35,288 nt of DNA from Peptoniphilus gorbachii (GCF_016908115.1 NZ_JAFBDH010000012.1:1-35288); one strand, 5' to 3'; numbered from the stretch's first letter, positions 8,654 to 17,721 are shown. Notes: generated by a model not told the origin, from the sequence alone. Program-made: numbers and translations.

Positions 8654-9571
8654 TTAAGCATTAACTTTTTCTTTTTCTGCTTCAGCTTTTTTAAGCTTTG
8701 CTTCTTCAAGTTTTGCTTGTCTTTCTTTTTCTTTCTTTTCTTTTTCCTTTTGTTTCATTTTTTCCACTCTTTCAGGATATTCGCAATAAATTGCTCCTGT
8801 TGGACATTTTGAAACACAAATTCCACAGTTGATACATTTTTCATAATCAATTGATGCTAGGTTGTTTTCTACATGGATTGCATCCTTAGGACAGTTCTTT
8901 TCACAGATTCCACATCCTATACAACCAATGCTACAGTTTGTCCTTACAACTTTTCCTGGATCAAGTGACTTACATTCAACAACTGTTTTTGATTTGTAAG
9001 GTCTAAGTGCAATGATTTTTTTAGGGCAAATGTTGATACATTTCATGCAGGCAACACATTTTTCCTTGTCTACTACTGCAACGCCATTTACCATGTGAAT
9101 TGCGTCAAATTCACAAACACTTACACAAGTGCCACCGCCGCAGCAACCAAAGTTACAAGCTTTTGCACCTTGTTGATAGTCTGAAATTAATCTACAATCA
9201 ACTAAATCATTGTAATCATATTTATTTTTTGCCTTGTTGCAATCGCCTTGGCAAAGTACACAGGCAACATTTCTTTCGACATTTCCTGCATTAACGCCCA
9301 TTACTTGGCTAACTTTTTCAGCTGTATCTGCACCACCAATTACACAACCATTTACTGGTGCTTTTCCATTGGCAATGGCTTCTGCTAAACCATCACAACC
9401 AGGAAATCCACAAGCTCCACAGTTTGCTCCCGGCAATACATCTCTAACTTCAGCGACCCTTGGATCTACCTTTACATAAAAAACCTTTGATGCTATTGAA
9501 AGAATTACTCCGAAAAATGCTCCTGCAATTCCCAAAAACAAGACTGGGGTAAGTACTGTACTAATTTCCAT
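8654..9571 (-). CDS. rnfB: Rnf complex electron-transfer subunit RnfB
   Basis: RnfB is the multi-cluster ferredoxin subunit that takes electrons from reduced ferredoxin into the membrane Rnf complex. The 305-aa protein has one N-terminal membrane helix (about 8-30) and a 4Fe-4S domain with CGACGFPGC. A Cys-rich stretch (CNFGCCGGGTCVSVC) and three ferredoxin-like CxxCxxCxxxCP motifs follow. The tail is a Lys/Glu-rich helix (about 270-305). That long charged tail is seen in clostridial-type RnfB. The start has an AGGAGG site. As usual in Firmicutes rnfCDGEAB operons it is the last gene; it lies 9 nt after rnfA. Confidence 0.96.
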   Translation of the reverse strand: MEISTVLTPVLFLGIAGAFFGVILSIASKVFYVKVDPRVAEVRDVLPGANCGACGFPGCDGLAEAIANGKAPVNGCVIGGADTAEKVSQVMGVNAGNVERNVACVLCQGDCNKAKNKYDYNDLVDCRLISDYQQGAKACNFGCCGGGTCVSVCEFDAIHMVNGVAVVDKEKCVACMKCINICPKKIIALRPYKSKTVVECKSLDPGKVVRTNCSIGCIGCGICEKNCPKDAIHVENNLASIDYEKCINCGICVSKCPTGAIYCEYPERVEKMKQKEKEKKEKERQAKLEEAKLKKAEAEKEKVNA

Positions 9572-9580
9572 AATTACCTC

Positions 9581-10159
9581 CTATACCAATCCGCCGAAAC
9601 CTGAAAATGCAATTGCCATTAAGCCTGCACTAACAAGTGCTATTGGAACTCCTTGAAGTGGCTTAGGTACATTTGCAAGCATTAATTTTTCTCTAAGAGC
9701 TGCAATTAATACTAACGCAAGTGTAAAACCTACTGATGCTCCAAATCCGCTAAATATTGTTTCTATTAAGTTATATCCATTTTGAACATTTAAAACTGTT
9801 ACACCAAGAACAACACAGTTTGTAGTAATAAGTGGAAGATAAACACCCATTGCTTGGTAAAGTGAAGGTGATGATTTCTTTATAAACATTTCTACAAATT
9901 GTACTAGTGATGCAATTACAAGTATAAATGCAATTGTTTGTAAATACTCAAGTCCAAATTTATCTAATACAAAAATTTGAATTAGCCATGTGATTGCAGA
10001 TGCAAGTACAACTACAAAGGTAACGGCAACTCCCATTCCAAGGGCAGTTTCTGTCTTTGAAGAAACACCTAAGAAGGGACAAATTCCTAAGAATTGAGCA
10101 AAAACATAATTATTTACAAGTATTGTTGAAATTAAAATCGTTAAAATACTTTCTAACAT
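9581..10159 (-). CDS. rnfA: Rnf complex membrane subunit RnfA
   Basis: RnfA is an integral membrane subunit that, with RnfE, builds the pseudo-symmetric core of the ion-translocating ferredoxin:NAD+ oxidoreductase and carries a shared membrane Fe-S site. The 192-aa protein has six predicted helices. It contains FAQFLGICPFLG near residue 21 and TTNCVVLG near 110, whose Cys residues match the family Fe-S ligands. Its ATG overlaps the rnfE stop (TAATG), so the two are translationally coupled. It is paralogous to RnfE. Nothing unusual was seen. Confidence 0.96.
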   Translation of the reverse strand: MLESILTILISTILVNNYVFAQFLGICPFLGVSSKTETALGMGVAVTFVVVLASAITWLIQIFVLDKFGLEYLQTIAFILVIASLVQFVEMFIKKSSPSLYQAMGVYLPLITTNCVVLGVTVLNVQNGYNLIETIFSGFGASVGFTLALVLIAALREKLMLANVPKPLQGVPIALVSAGLMAIAFSGFGGLV

Positions 10160-10755
10160 TAGTCTGCCCTCCTATTAAGTAACATTCTAAATCCTGCAAT
10201 TAAAAATCCTAAAAGTATGAAGGCACCTGCTGGAGCTCCCATAAGTCCTATTCCTGGATAAGATTCTGGTAAAATATTTACATTAAATAGTGTACCATAT
10301 CCAAAAAATTCACGAACAAGACCCATTGCAAGAACTGCAATTGTATATCCTACTCCTGTTCCTATTCCATCTACTATAGATGGGATAAGTGGATTTTTAT
10401 AAGCAAAACCTTCAGCTTCCCCAAGAATACAGCAGTTAACTACGATTAGTGGTAAGAAAATACCAAGTGCTGCATAAATTGGTTGTGAATAAGCTTGAAG
10501 TATCATTTGTACTAATGTTACGAAAGTAGCAATTACTACGATAAAACAAGGAATTCTTATTTTATCTGGGATTATTTTTCTAAGTGCAGATACAACTCCA
10601 TTACTCATAATAAGTACGAAAGTAACTGCAACTCCCATTGCCAAAGAGTTTGTTAAGTTATTTGTTATAGCCAGTGTTGAACAAAGCCCTATAAGTTGGA
10701 TGAATACGGGATTGTTTTTAAAAGCACCGTCTAAAAATACTTTAGATAATTTCAT
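10159..10755 (-). CDS. rnfE: Rnf complex membrane subunit RnfE
   Basis: RnfE is the paralogous partner of RnfA in the membrane core of the Rnf pump. The 198-aa protein has six helices. NPVFIQLIGLCSTLAITNNL (about 15-34) and VVNCCILGEAEGFA (about 105-118) hold the Cys motifs inverted relative to RnfA. The start ATG has an AAGGAGG site. It lies 11 nt after rnfG. Confidence 0.96.
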   Translation of the reverse strand: MKLSKVFLDGAFKNNPVFIQLIGLCSTLAITNNLTNSLAMGVAVTFVLIMSNGVVSALRKIIPDKIRIPCFIVVIATFVTLVQMILQAYSQPIYAALGIFLPLIVVNCCILGEAEGFAYKNPLIPSIVDGIGTGVGYTIAVLAMGLVREFFGYGTLFNVNILPESYPGIGLMGAPAGAFILLGFLIAGFRMLLNRRAD

Positions 10756-10766
10756 TTTAAACCTCC

Positions 10767-11351
10767 TTATTCATTCTTTAAAACTTCGTTATAAACTTTA
10801 ACGGCATCGTTAGAACCTGCTAGGGCACCCTTAGATGAAATTGTTGCTGATGTAAGCCACATAACTTCATCGTCAGCCTTTGGATCCTTTGAAAGTTTTA
10901 AAGGACCTGTTGCAGATTTCCCTTCGTAAGATGGATAGTATTCATCAGTTGTGATTCTTGAACCAAATCCACTTGTTTCACCGTTGGAAATATTTCTAAA
11001 TCCTGCAATTTTATCTCCATCAAGTAAAAATCCAAGAGCATTTACCATAGCTCCACCATAACCATTTGATTTAACATTGACACCATATCCAACAACTTTG
11101 TCGCCTTTTTTTGCAACAAAGATTTTTTCAATATTTGGATATTTTTCTTTAATTGAATTTAATTTTTCTTGATCATATTCTTCAAATCCATCTGCATTTT
11201 CGCCAAAGATAACTTCATATGATGCAAGTGTATTTTTTAGTTCAGTTTCTGCAATTACTGGAGCAGTGAAACTATTTACTACTGCCAAAAGTCCTGCAGA
11301 TAGGGCGCAGAAAACTAAAAGTATAATTCCAAATTTTACTGGTTCTTTCAT
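10767..11351 (-). CDS. rnfG: Rnf complex FMN-binding subunit RnfG
   Basis: RnfG carries a covalent FMN on the outer face of the membrane, attached by ApbE to a Thr of an S-G-A-T motif. The 194-aa protein has one N-terminal membrane helix (about 8-28) and an FMN_bind domain. Near residue 168 the expected DxxSGATxxS reads VMWLTSATISS: the Thr is kept, but the Gly is Ser and the upstream Asp is not in its usual place. The gene starts directly after the rnfD stop, with GGAGG inside the end of rnfD. Confidence 0.94.
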   Translation of the reverse strand: MKEPVKFGIILLVFCALSAGLLAVVNSFTAPVIAETELKNTLASYEVIFGENADGFEEYDQEKLNSIKEKYPNIEKIFVAKKGDKVVGYGVNVKSNGYGGAMVNALGFLLDGDKIAGFRNISNGETSGFGSRITTDEYYPSYEGKSATGPLKLSKDPKADDEVMWLTSATISSKGALAGSNDAVKVYNEVLKNE

Positions 11352-12356
11352 TTACTTCGCCTCCCCATATGCACTTGTTACTGTAAGTTTATCAATTAAA
11401 GGTGTTGCAAGGTTCATTAGACATATTGCATAGGAAACACCTTCTGGAAGAGATGCCTTTACTCTTATTACTGCAGTTAAAATACCGCATCCAAGAGCAA
11501 AAATTATTCTTCCCTTTCTATTAATTGGGTTTGTAGTGTAGTCAGTTGCCATAAATATAGCACCTAAAAGTAATCCTCCTGCTAATAATTCATAAGGAAT
11601 TACATTCATAGGAATACCTAGAATTCCAAGACAAACTGCAGTAGTTGCAACATATATTACTGGGATTTCCCAAGAAATTACTTTTCTAAATACTAAATAG
11701 GCAAAACCTATTAAAAGTGCAATTGCTGAAGTTTCTCCAATTACGCCGCCAATGTTTCCAATTAACATATCCTTCATTGCTGGTAAGTTTGAAAGATCTC
11801 CACCTGCAATAATTTGAAGTGGTGTAGCATAAGAAACTCCATCCATAGTTGATGCTGAAGTTGTTAAACCTTGTTTTAATAATTCTGGTGAAATATAATC
11901 AGTGATTTGTTTAGGCCATGAAGCCATAAGTACAAGTCTTGCAGCAAGAGCTGGGTTCATAAAGTTAAATCCAATTCCACCAAAACATTCTTTTACTATT
12001 AATATTGAAAAAACGGATCCGAAAGCTGCCATCCATAGTGGAAAAGATTGTGGCATATTTAGCGCAATTAAAATTCCAGTTACTACAGCAGACAAGTCCT
12101 TTATTTGTACAGTCTTTTTAAGTGCAGTTTGAGTTACATACTCAGTTGCAACACAAGCTACTACACAAGTTAGAATAAGAAGAAGTGATCTTGTTCCAAA
12201 GAAATATACAGAAGCAATCATTGCAGGAACAAGTGCTATGATTACATCAAGCATAATCTTTTGAACTGTATCATTTGATCTAATGTGAGGAGCAAGTGAC
12301 ACGAAGCGAGCTTCATTTACTGTAATCGGATCTTTAGTTATTTTATTATTTTCCAA
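11352..12356 (-). CDS. rnfD: Rnf complex membrane subunit RnfD
   Basis: RnfD is a polytopic subunit of the NqrB/RnfD family that binds flavin and contributes to ion transport. The 334-aa protein has about nine hydrophobic helices. It contains the family signature GGIGFNFMNPALAARLVL (about 125-142) and DGVSYATPL (about 175), the covalent FMN site, where the usual SGATPL has Tyr for Gly. It starts 11 nt after rnfC behind an AGGAGG-like site. Confidence 0.95.
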   Translation of the reverse strand: MENNKITKDPITVNEARFVSLAPHIRSNDTVQKIMLDVIIALVPAMIASVYFFGTRSLLLILTCVVACVATEYVTQTALKKTVQIKDLSAVVTGILIALNMPQSFPLWMAAFGSVFSILIVKECFGGIGFNFMNPALAARLVLMASWPKQITDYISPELLKQGLTTSASTMDGVSYATPLQIIAGGDLSNLPAMKDMLIGNIGGVIGETSAIALLIGFAYLVFRKVISWEIPVIYVATTAVCLGILGIPMNVIPYELLAGGLLLGAIFMATDYTTNPINRKGRIIFALGCGILTAVIRVKASLPEGVSYAICLMNLATPLIDKLTVTSAYGEAK

Positions 12357-12367
12357 ATTGATCCCTC

Positions 12368-13702
12368 CTATCTCTTTTGATTAGCTCTGATTTCTCGTTT
12401 AGCTAATTTAACAGATGCACTTAGATGTCTCTTTGCTGGACAAACGAAGGAACATATTCCACATTCCATACATTGGTCAGCATGTAAGCTGCTACATAAA
12501 TCAACATCGCCTTTTAAAATTGCATGATTAATATCAGTTGGATTAATATTTGCTGGACAGTGATCTACGCATCTTGAACATCTAATACATGGAGATTCAA
12601 TTCTTTCTGTAATTTCTTCTTCAGTGAAAACTAAAATACCTGAAGTAGTCTTTGTAACAGGTGCGTCAAGACTAAATACTGACTTACCAGTCATAGGACC
12701 ACCACAAATAATTTCTTTAAAGTTTTCCTTTACTCCACCGCAGAAATCTAAAATATCTCCCACAGGAGTACCTATTTTAACGAGAATATTCTTTGGTTCT
12801 TTAATACCAGAACCAGAAACAGTTATTACTCTTTCATAAGAAGGCTTTCCTTCTATCATTGCTTCATAAAATGCAAGAGTTGTACCAACATTTGTTAGGA
12901 AAACTCCAACATCATTTGTTACACCATTTTGTGGAACAATTCTTCCAACAACAGCTTCAGAAAGTCTCTTTGAATCACCTTGTGGATATTTAGTTTGACA
13001 TCCAACAACTTTTAAGTGACTCCAATTAGGATTTTTTCCTATAACTTCTTCCATTTTAGCAATTGCATCTGGTTTATTTTCTTCAATTGCCATGTAAGAA
13101 GCTTTTTGATTGTAAAAATATGAGAAAATATTTAATCCTTCTAATATCTCCTCAGTTTTTTCTAGCATAATTCTGTGGTCACAAGTGAGGAAAGGCTCAC
13201 ATTCTGCCCCATTTATTATACATTCATCTAGGGCTGGGTCTTCACCTTTTAATTTTGCGTGAAGAGGAAAACCAGCACCACCCATACCAACGACTCCCTT
13301 TTCTTTAATAAAAGGAACTAAATCGTCAATTGGATGATCCTTATAATCTTTAAAAGATTTAAGATCATCAGTCATTTCATCTTTGCCATCGTTTTCTATA
13401 ACGACACAATCACAATACCTTCCATCAGCTGTATACATTTTTTTAATCTCTTTAACTGTACCTGATACAGAAGAGTGTATTGCAGCTGATATATAAGCAT
13501 CAGAATTACCCACCATTTGTCCAACTTTAACAGAATCGCCCTTTGACACAACTGGTGAGCATGGTGCTCCAATGTGTTGTGACATAGGTATGTAAACAAT
13601 CTTAGGACTTGGCATCCTCTCAATTGCAATCTTTTCTGTCAAAGTTTTGTGTTCGTCCATGTGAACTCCACCTACGGAAAAAGTGAGATTTCTTGAACTC
13701 AT
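12368..13702 (-). CDS. rnfC: Rnf complex NADH-binding subunit RnfC
   Basis: RnfC is the peripheral subunit that binds FMN and NAD(H) and passes electrons to NAD+. The 444-aa protein has an N-terminal barrel-sandwich domain (GGVH...HIGAPCSPVV, about 11-55), a NADH/FMN Rossmann-like domain with GMGGAGFPLHAKL (about 140-152) and a SLBB region. Two C-terminal 4Fe-4S motifs follow: CIRCSRCVDHCP and CMECGICSFVCP. The chosen ATG keeps the whole conserved LTFSVGGVH start and has an AAGGGGTG site upstream. It is the first gene of the operon. Confidence 0.96.
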   Translation of the reverse strand: MSSRNLTFSVGGVHMDEHKTLTEKIAIERMPSPKIVYIPMSQHIGAPCSPVVSKGDSVKVGQMVGNSDAYISAAIHSSVSGTVKEIKKMYTADGRYCDCVVIENDGKDEMTDDLKSFKDYKDHPIDDLVPFIKEKGVVGMGGAGFPLHAKLKGEDPALDECIINGAECEPFLTCDHRIMLEKTEEILEGLNIFSYFYNQKASYMAIEENKPDAIAKMEEVIGKNPNWSHLKVVGCQTKYPQGDSKRLSEAVVGRIVPQNGVTNDVGVFLTNVGTTLAFYEAMIEGKPSYERVITVSGSGIKEPKNILVKIGTPVGDILDFCGGVKENFKEIICGGPMTGKSVFSLDAPVTKTTSGILVFTEEEITERIESPCIRCSRCVDHCPANINPTDINHAILKGDVDLCSSLHADQCMECGICSFVCPAKRHLSASVKLAKREIRANQKR

Positions 13703-13746
13703 AAAACTTCACCCCTTATTCGGCATAAGCCTAATTTTTTACCTTT

Positions 13747-13762
13747 TGTTATAATTATAACA
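13747..13762. promoter_or_regulatory. 16-bp palindrome at the rnf promoter, Rex-like operator
   Basis: The sequence TGTTATAATTATAACA is a perfect palindrome 45 bp before rnfC and contains a minus-strand TATAAT -10 box. With flanks it reads TTGTTA-N6-TAACAC, close to the clostridial Rex consensus TTGTTAANNNNTTAACAA. Rex represses redox-balancing genes until NADH/NAD+ rises, which would fit an NAD+-reducing complex. A good -35 is not apparent. The regulator assignment is an inference; an AT-rich palindrome can arise by chance. Confidence 0.5.
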
Positions 13763-13926
13763 CTAAATTTAATTAAAGTATATGATTCTACTTAAAAATT
13801 TAGAGTTGGGAAATCTTTTACAAGGTCAGAAAGTAGTCACTCTTAAATTTATCTACTTGCAATTTTTTTTAAGAATTTTTATTTATCTTTTTTTTATTTT
13901 TATTTTGTTTGTAATTTTATTAAGCA

Positions 13927-13960
13927 TAAAAAAATTCTCACGACTTTTTATCGTGAGAAA
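13927..13960 (-). terminator. terminator of the nucleoside importer operon
   Basis: A perfect 9-bp stem (ttctcacga 13935-13943 with tcgtgagaa 13951-13959) is followed on the minus strand by a run of T (13934-13928). A plus-strand T-rich tail follows too, so it may act in both directions. The rest of the 13763-13926 gap is AT-rich with no convincing gene. Confidence 0.88.
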
Positions 13961-13984
13961 AATTTTATCTTTATTAATTATTTT

Positions 13985-14941
13985 TTAATTATTTCTTTCA
14001 TAAGGAAGTCCATCAGAGGATGGTGCTCTTGATCCCTTAACAAAGACAATTAATACAATAAGAGTAATTGCATAAGGAATCATTGAAAGTAAATTTGTGT
14101 CGATTTTTATGCCTATGGAGCCAAGGAAAACTGATAGACCTTGGGCAAAACCAAATAATAGACAGGCAAGCATAGCTCCTTGTGGTCTCCATCCACCAAA
14201 AATTACTGCAGCAAGGGCAATAAATCCTTGACCTGATATAAGTGTCTCTCTGTAATTTGAAACTACTGCAAGAGACATGGATGCTCCACCTAGTCCTGCC
14301 AAAAATCCAGAAGCAAGTACGCAGATGTATTTTATTTTGTAGGCATCTACACCAAGAGTTTCTGCTGCCTTAGGATATTCACCTACTGCTCTTATTCTTA
14401 AACCAAGTTTTGTCTTGTAAAGAATAAAATAAACTATAAATACAAGGACAAAGGCAAGATATACTGAAACATATTGTGAAAAAACTATGTCCAAAAATCT
14501 TGTAATGCCCTTTCCAGATCCATTCTTAAATAAATTTCCAAATAATACTGGAAGTTTATTTTCGTAATTAATTGACTTTGACATGGCAGCTCCATCGAAG
14601 AAAAGTCTGCAAAGGAATAGTGAAAGTCCTGGTCCAATTAAATTTATGGCAATACCACTGACAACATGGTCTGCTGCAAAATTTATTGTAGCTATGGCGT
14701 GAAGAAGGGCGATTAACATTCCCCCAAGTCCGCCACACAAAAAGGCAATCCAAGGATTTCCCACATAATAACCAACAATAGAGCCAACTACTGCACCTAT
14801 GGACATCATTCCTTCAAGTCCAATATTTACAACTCCTGAGTTTTCAGATAAAACTCCACCAAGGGCTGTATAAATAAGAGGGGCTGAATATAAAAGTGTA
14901 ATTGATAAAATACTTGCTAAACTTAAAAGTGGACTATTCAT
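13985..14941 (-). CDS. nupQ: nucleoside ABC importer, permease 2 (NupQ-like)
   Basis: This is an inner-membrane permease of the BMP-family nucleoside importer (BPD_transp_2 family, as in Bacillus NupNOPQ). The 318-aa protein has about nine helices. GLEGMMSIGAVVGSIVGYYV (about 41-60) and the ATPase-contact region RAVGEYPKAAETLGVDAYKI (about 183-202) are family hallmarks. ATG 14941 overlaps the end of the first permease gene by 8 nt. Substrate class (purine nucleosides) is by homology only. Confidence 0.93.
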   Translation of the reverse strand: MNSPLLSLASILSITLLYSAPLIYTALGGVLSENSGVVNIGLEGMMSIGAVVGSIVGYYVGNPWIAFLCGGLGGMLIALLHAIATINFAADHVVSGIAINLIGPGLSLFLCRLFFDGAAMSKSINYENKLPVLFGNLFKNGSGKGITRFLDIVFSQYVSVYLAFVLVFIVYFILYKTKLGLRIRAVGEYPKAAETLGVDAYKIKYICVLASGFLAGLGGASMSLAVVSNYRETLISGQGFIALAAVIFGGWRPQGAMLACLLFGFAQGLSVFLGSIGIKIDTNLLSMIPYAITLIVLIVFVKGSRAPSSDGLPYERNN

Positions 14942-16061
14942 TTGCTCCTCCTTTATTTACCTTGTCGGGATCTTTTTTTGACCATTTATTTGAGAAAAAT
15001 CTAATCATATCTAAAAGTTTTGGCATTGCTATAAATAAAATCATAATGCCTACAATTATTTTTACAACTTCAGAATAAGTTCCAATTGTAGTTAACTTTC
15101 CTCCACCATAAGTAAGTCCTGCATATAAAAGTGCAGCTGGGATTGTACCAAGAGGATTATTGCCTGCAATAAGTGCAACAGCCATACCATCAAAGCCATA
15201 GCCTTCTTGTCCTGCCATAATTCCAATATTTCCAGAAACACCAAGAACTGTAATTGCACCAGCAAGTCCTGCCAAAATTCCTGCTATGCCCATAGATGTA
15301 ACAATGGATTTATTAATACTTATGCCGCCATATTCTGCTGCCTTGTCATTAAAACCTACTGCACGAAGTTCATAGCCAAGAGTAGTTTTTTTAAGAATAT
15401 ACCAAATCACAAGAGCTGCAACAATGGCAATTATAATTCCAAAATTTACTGGTGGATTTAAAATATCTCTTAAAAATTTATTATTTGCTAAGACCGCTCT
15501 TCCTGCTTCACTTGTCTTCCAAGCACCAAGAATTTTTATGCTTGCTGTATTTTTTATTGAATAGGAGTTATCTGACTCTATATTTCTTAAAATTGGAAAA
15601 CTCAAAAGATAATTGCTTAGATAAAAGCCAATCCAATTCATCATAATTGATGAAATAACTTCATTTACCTCAAATTTTGCCTTTAAAATACCAACTATTG
15701 CTCCCCAAATATATCCGCAAAGAGCACCTGCAAGAAGTGCAACAAGACCGTGAAGGACTGGTGGCAAGTCTACTAAAAGACCAACAACTAAGGCACCAAT
15801 GGAGCCAACAATATATTGACCTTCAGCACCAATATTAAATAGTCCTGTGTTAAAGGCAAAAGCAACAGAAAGTCCAGTTAAAATTAGTGGCACAGCCTTT
15901 ACAATTGTCCAGGAAATATATTTTGGCTTGCCAAAGGCACCAAAAAATATAACTTTATAGGCTTCTATTGGATTAGTTCCACTAACAAGTAAAATAATAG
16001 AGCCAATTAAAATACCAAGAATAATGGCAAGTACTGTATATAAAAATCTATTTCTCTTCAT
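14934..16061 (-). CDS. nupP: nucleoside ABC importer, permease 1 (NupP-like)
   Basis: First permease of the importer, 375 aa, with about ten hydrophobic helices. It contains FNIGAEGQYIVGSIGALVVG (about 75) and the coupling loop RAVGFNDKAAEYGGISINKS (about 235), both shared with the second permease at different depth. ATG 16061 follows AGGAGGT at good spacing and lies 14 nt inside the end of the ATPase gene. The two permeases would form a heterodimer. Confidence 0.93.
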   Translation of the reverse strand: MKRNRFLYTVLAIILGILIGSIILLVSGTNPIEAYKVIFFGAFGKPKYISWTIVKAVPLILTGLSVAFAFNTGLFNIGAEGQYIVGSIGALVVGLLVDLPPVLHGLVALLAGALCGYIWGAIVGILKAKFEVNEVISSIMMNWIGFYLSNYLLSFPILRNIESDNSYSIKNTASIKILGAWKTSEAGRAVLANNKFLRDILNPPVNFGIIIAIVAALVIWYILKKTTLGYELRAVGFNDKAAEYGGISINKSIVTSMGIAGILAGLAGAITVLGVSGNIGIMAGQEGYGFDGMAVALIAGNNPLGTIPAALLYAGLTYGGGKLTTIGTYSEVVKIIVGIMILFIAMPKLLDMIRFFSNKWSKKDPDKVNKGGANE

Positions 16062-17580
16062 TTTTACCTCCTGCCATATATAATCCTATTTCACTTTCAT
16101 TAGTTTCTTTGGCATCAAAAGTTTTTAAAATTTTGCCATTGTAGATAACAGAAATTCTATCAGATAGTGCCATAATTTCATCAAGTTCAAAGGAAATAAG
16201 TAGCACTGCCTTGCCCTTGTCTCTTTGATTTATTAAAAAGTTTCTAATATATTCTATGGCACCAACATCAAGACCTCTAGTAGGTTGTGCTGCAATTAAA
16301 AGATCAGGATCGCTGGAAATTTCTCTTGCAAGAATTACCTTTTGTTGATTTCCCCCAGAAAGCTCTCCAGCAAGTCTATCTATATTTCTCGGTCTAATGT
16401 CGTAATCATCTTCCAGCTTCCTTGCATGGTCTTCAATATTTTTAAAATTTAAAATACCCTTTTTAGAATATTGGTCCTTATAATATTCCTTTAGGATTAA
16501 ATTTTCTGCAACGCTAAAATCTAAAACTAAACCACGAAGCTGTCTATCTTCTGGAATTGAATTAATTCCCTTTTCAATAATTTCTCTTGGACTTTTATTT
16601 AAAATTTCGTCGCCCTTAAAAATAATTGAGCCGCTTTCAGCTAACTTTAGACCTGTTAAAGTTTCTATAAGTTCAGATTGACCGTTTCCATCAACTCCAG
16701 CAATGCCGTGGATTTCTCCAGCCCTTACATCTAAATCTAAATCATCTAATTTTTTTACATTTCTAAAATCTCTTGCACACAATTTTTTGATTTCAAGAAT
16801 AGTATCGCCAGCTTCCACATCTTTTTTATTTACATCAAGATGAACAGCTCTACCAACCATCATGTCTGCAAGTTCTGATTCAGTAACATCAGAGACATTT
16901 ACAGTTTCAATTTTTTTGCCACGTCTTATTATTGTGCACCTATGTGCCATTTGCTTAATTTCCTTTAATTTGTGAGTGATAATTATAATTGACTTACCTT
17001 CCTTGGAAAGGTTTTTTATTATTTCAATAAGCTCAGTAATTTCTTGTGGCGTCAAAACAGCTGTTGGCTCGTCAAAAATTAAAATATCAGCGCCCCTATA
17101 AAGGACTTTTAAAATTTCAACTTTTTGTTGAGTACCAACAGAAATATCTTGAATCTTAGCATCAGGATCAATTTTAAAACCATATCTCTCAGAAAGAGCA
17201 ATGACATCTTCCCTTGCCTTTTTTATATCCACCTTTATGCCCTTCATGGGTTCCATGCCAAGAACAATATTTTCAACAACAGTAAAGGGCTCTATTAACA
17301 TAAAATGTTGATGAACCATGCCTAGTCCTGCCTTGATTGCATCATTAGGATCCTTAAATACTTTTTTTTCATTGTTTATATAAATATCACCTGATGTAGG
17401 AGAACTCATGCCGTAAAGCATATTCATAAGAGTGGTTTTGCCGGCACCATTTTCTCCAAGAAGAGAATGAATTTCACCTCTTCTAATATCAAGATCAATT
17501 CCATCATTTGCAGTGAAATCGCCAAATTTTTTTGTGATATTCTCCATGCGAACGACTAAATCTTTGTTATCAATTTCCAA
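16048..17580 (-). CDS. nupO: nucleoside ABC importer, double ATPase (NupO-like)
   Basis: A 510-aa protein with two fused nucleotide-binding domains, as in sugar and nucleoside importers. Domain 1 has Walker A GENGAGKTTL (about 43) and Walker B ILIFDEPTAVL. Domain 2 has a degenerate Walker A GVDGNGQSEL (about 296), signature LSGGNQQKV and LLIAAQPTRGLD. Such asymmetry is normal in this family. Translation probably starts at TTG 17578-17580, because AGGAG lies 8 nt upstream and the conserved N-terminus requires it; the next Met (codon 12) has no site. It is separated from bmpA by two terminators and has its own promoter. Confidence 0.94.
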   Translation of the reverse strand: MEIDNKDLVVRMENITKKFGDFTANDGIDLDIRRGEIHSLLGENGAGKTTLMNMLYGMSSPTSGDIYINNEKKVFKDPNDAIKAGLGMVHQHFMLIEPFTVVENIVLGMEPMKGIKVDIKKAREDVIALSERYGFKIDPDAKIQDISVGTQQKVEILKVLYRGADILIFDEPTAVLTPQEITELIEIIKNLSKEGKSIIIITHKLKEIKQMAHRCTIIRRGKKIETVNVSDVTESELADMMVGRAVHLDVNKKDVEAGDTILEIKKLCARDFRNVKKLDDLDLDVRAGEIHGIAGVDGNGQSELIETLTGLKLAESGSIIFKGDEILNKSPREIIEKGINSIPEDRQLRGLVLDFSVAENLILKEYYKDQYSKKGILNFKNIEDHARKLEDDYDIRPRNIDRLAGELSGGNQQKVILAREISSDPDLLIAAQPTRGLDVGAIEYIRNFLINQRDKGKAVLLISFELDEIMALSDRISVIYNGKILKTFDAKETNESEIGLYMAGGKNEEK

Positions 17581-17609
17581 GACAAACGCTCCTTTGTTAT
17601 ATTAAATAA

Positions 17610-17618
17610 ATTATACCA
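17610..17618 (-). promoter_or_regulatory. extended -10 promoter for nupOPQ
   Basis: The minus strand reads TGGTATAAT (extended -10; TATAAT 17615-17610) about 30 nt before the TTG start. No good -35 is seen, which extended -10 promoters tolerate. It would supply the ATPase and permeases independently of bmpA. Confidence 0.55.
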
Positions 17619-17650
17619 AAGATTGGAGAACTTTTAAAATAAAATAGATT

Positions 17651-17680
17651 AAAAAAAGACATATCTTAATAAGATATGTC
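17651..17680 (-). terminator. second of two tandem terminators between bmpA and nupO
   Basis: A perfect 10-bp stem (gacatatctt 17658-17667 with aagatatgtc 17671-17680) is followed on the minus strand by seven T. It is a strong intrinsic terminator by inspection. Confidence 0.88.
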
Positions 17681-17687
17681 ATACAAA

Positions 17688-17721
17688 ATAAAAAAGCCAC
17701 CTCATAAATATGAAATGACTT
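17688..17721 (-). terminator. first terminator after bmpA
   Basis: A 12-bp stem with three G-U wobbles (17694-17705 with 17710-17721) is followed on the minus strand by T residues. It lies 19 nt past the bmpA stop. Together with the next hairpin it should limit read-through from bmpA into nupO. Confidence 0.8.

Noticed and set aside
13782-13988. 68-aa plus-strand open frame rich in Phe/Ile/Leu
   Set aside because: It has no ribosome site, lies in AT-rich DNA and runs through the terminator hairpin at 13935-13959 into the nupQ gene.
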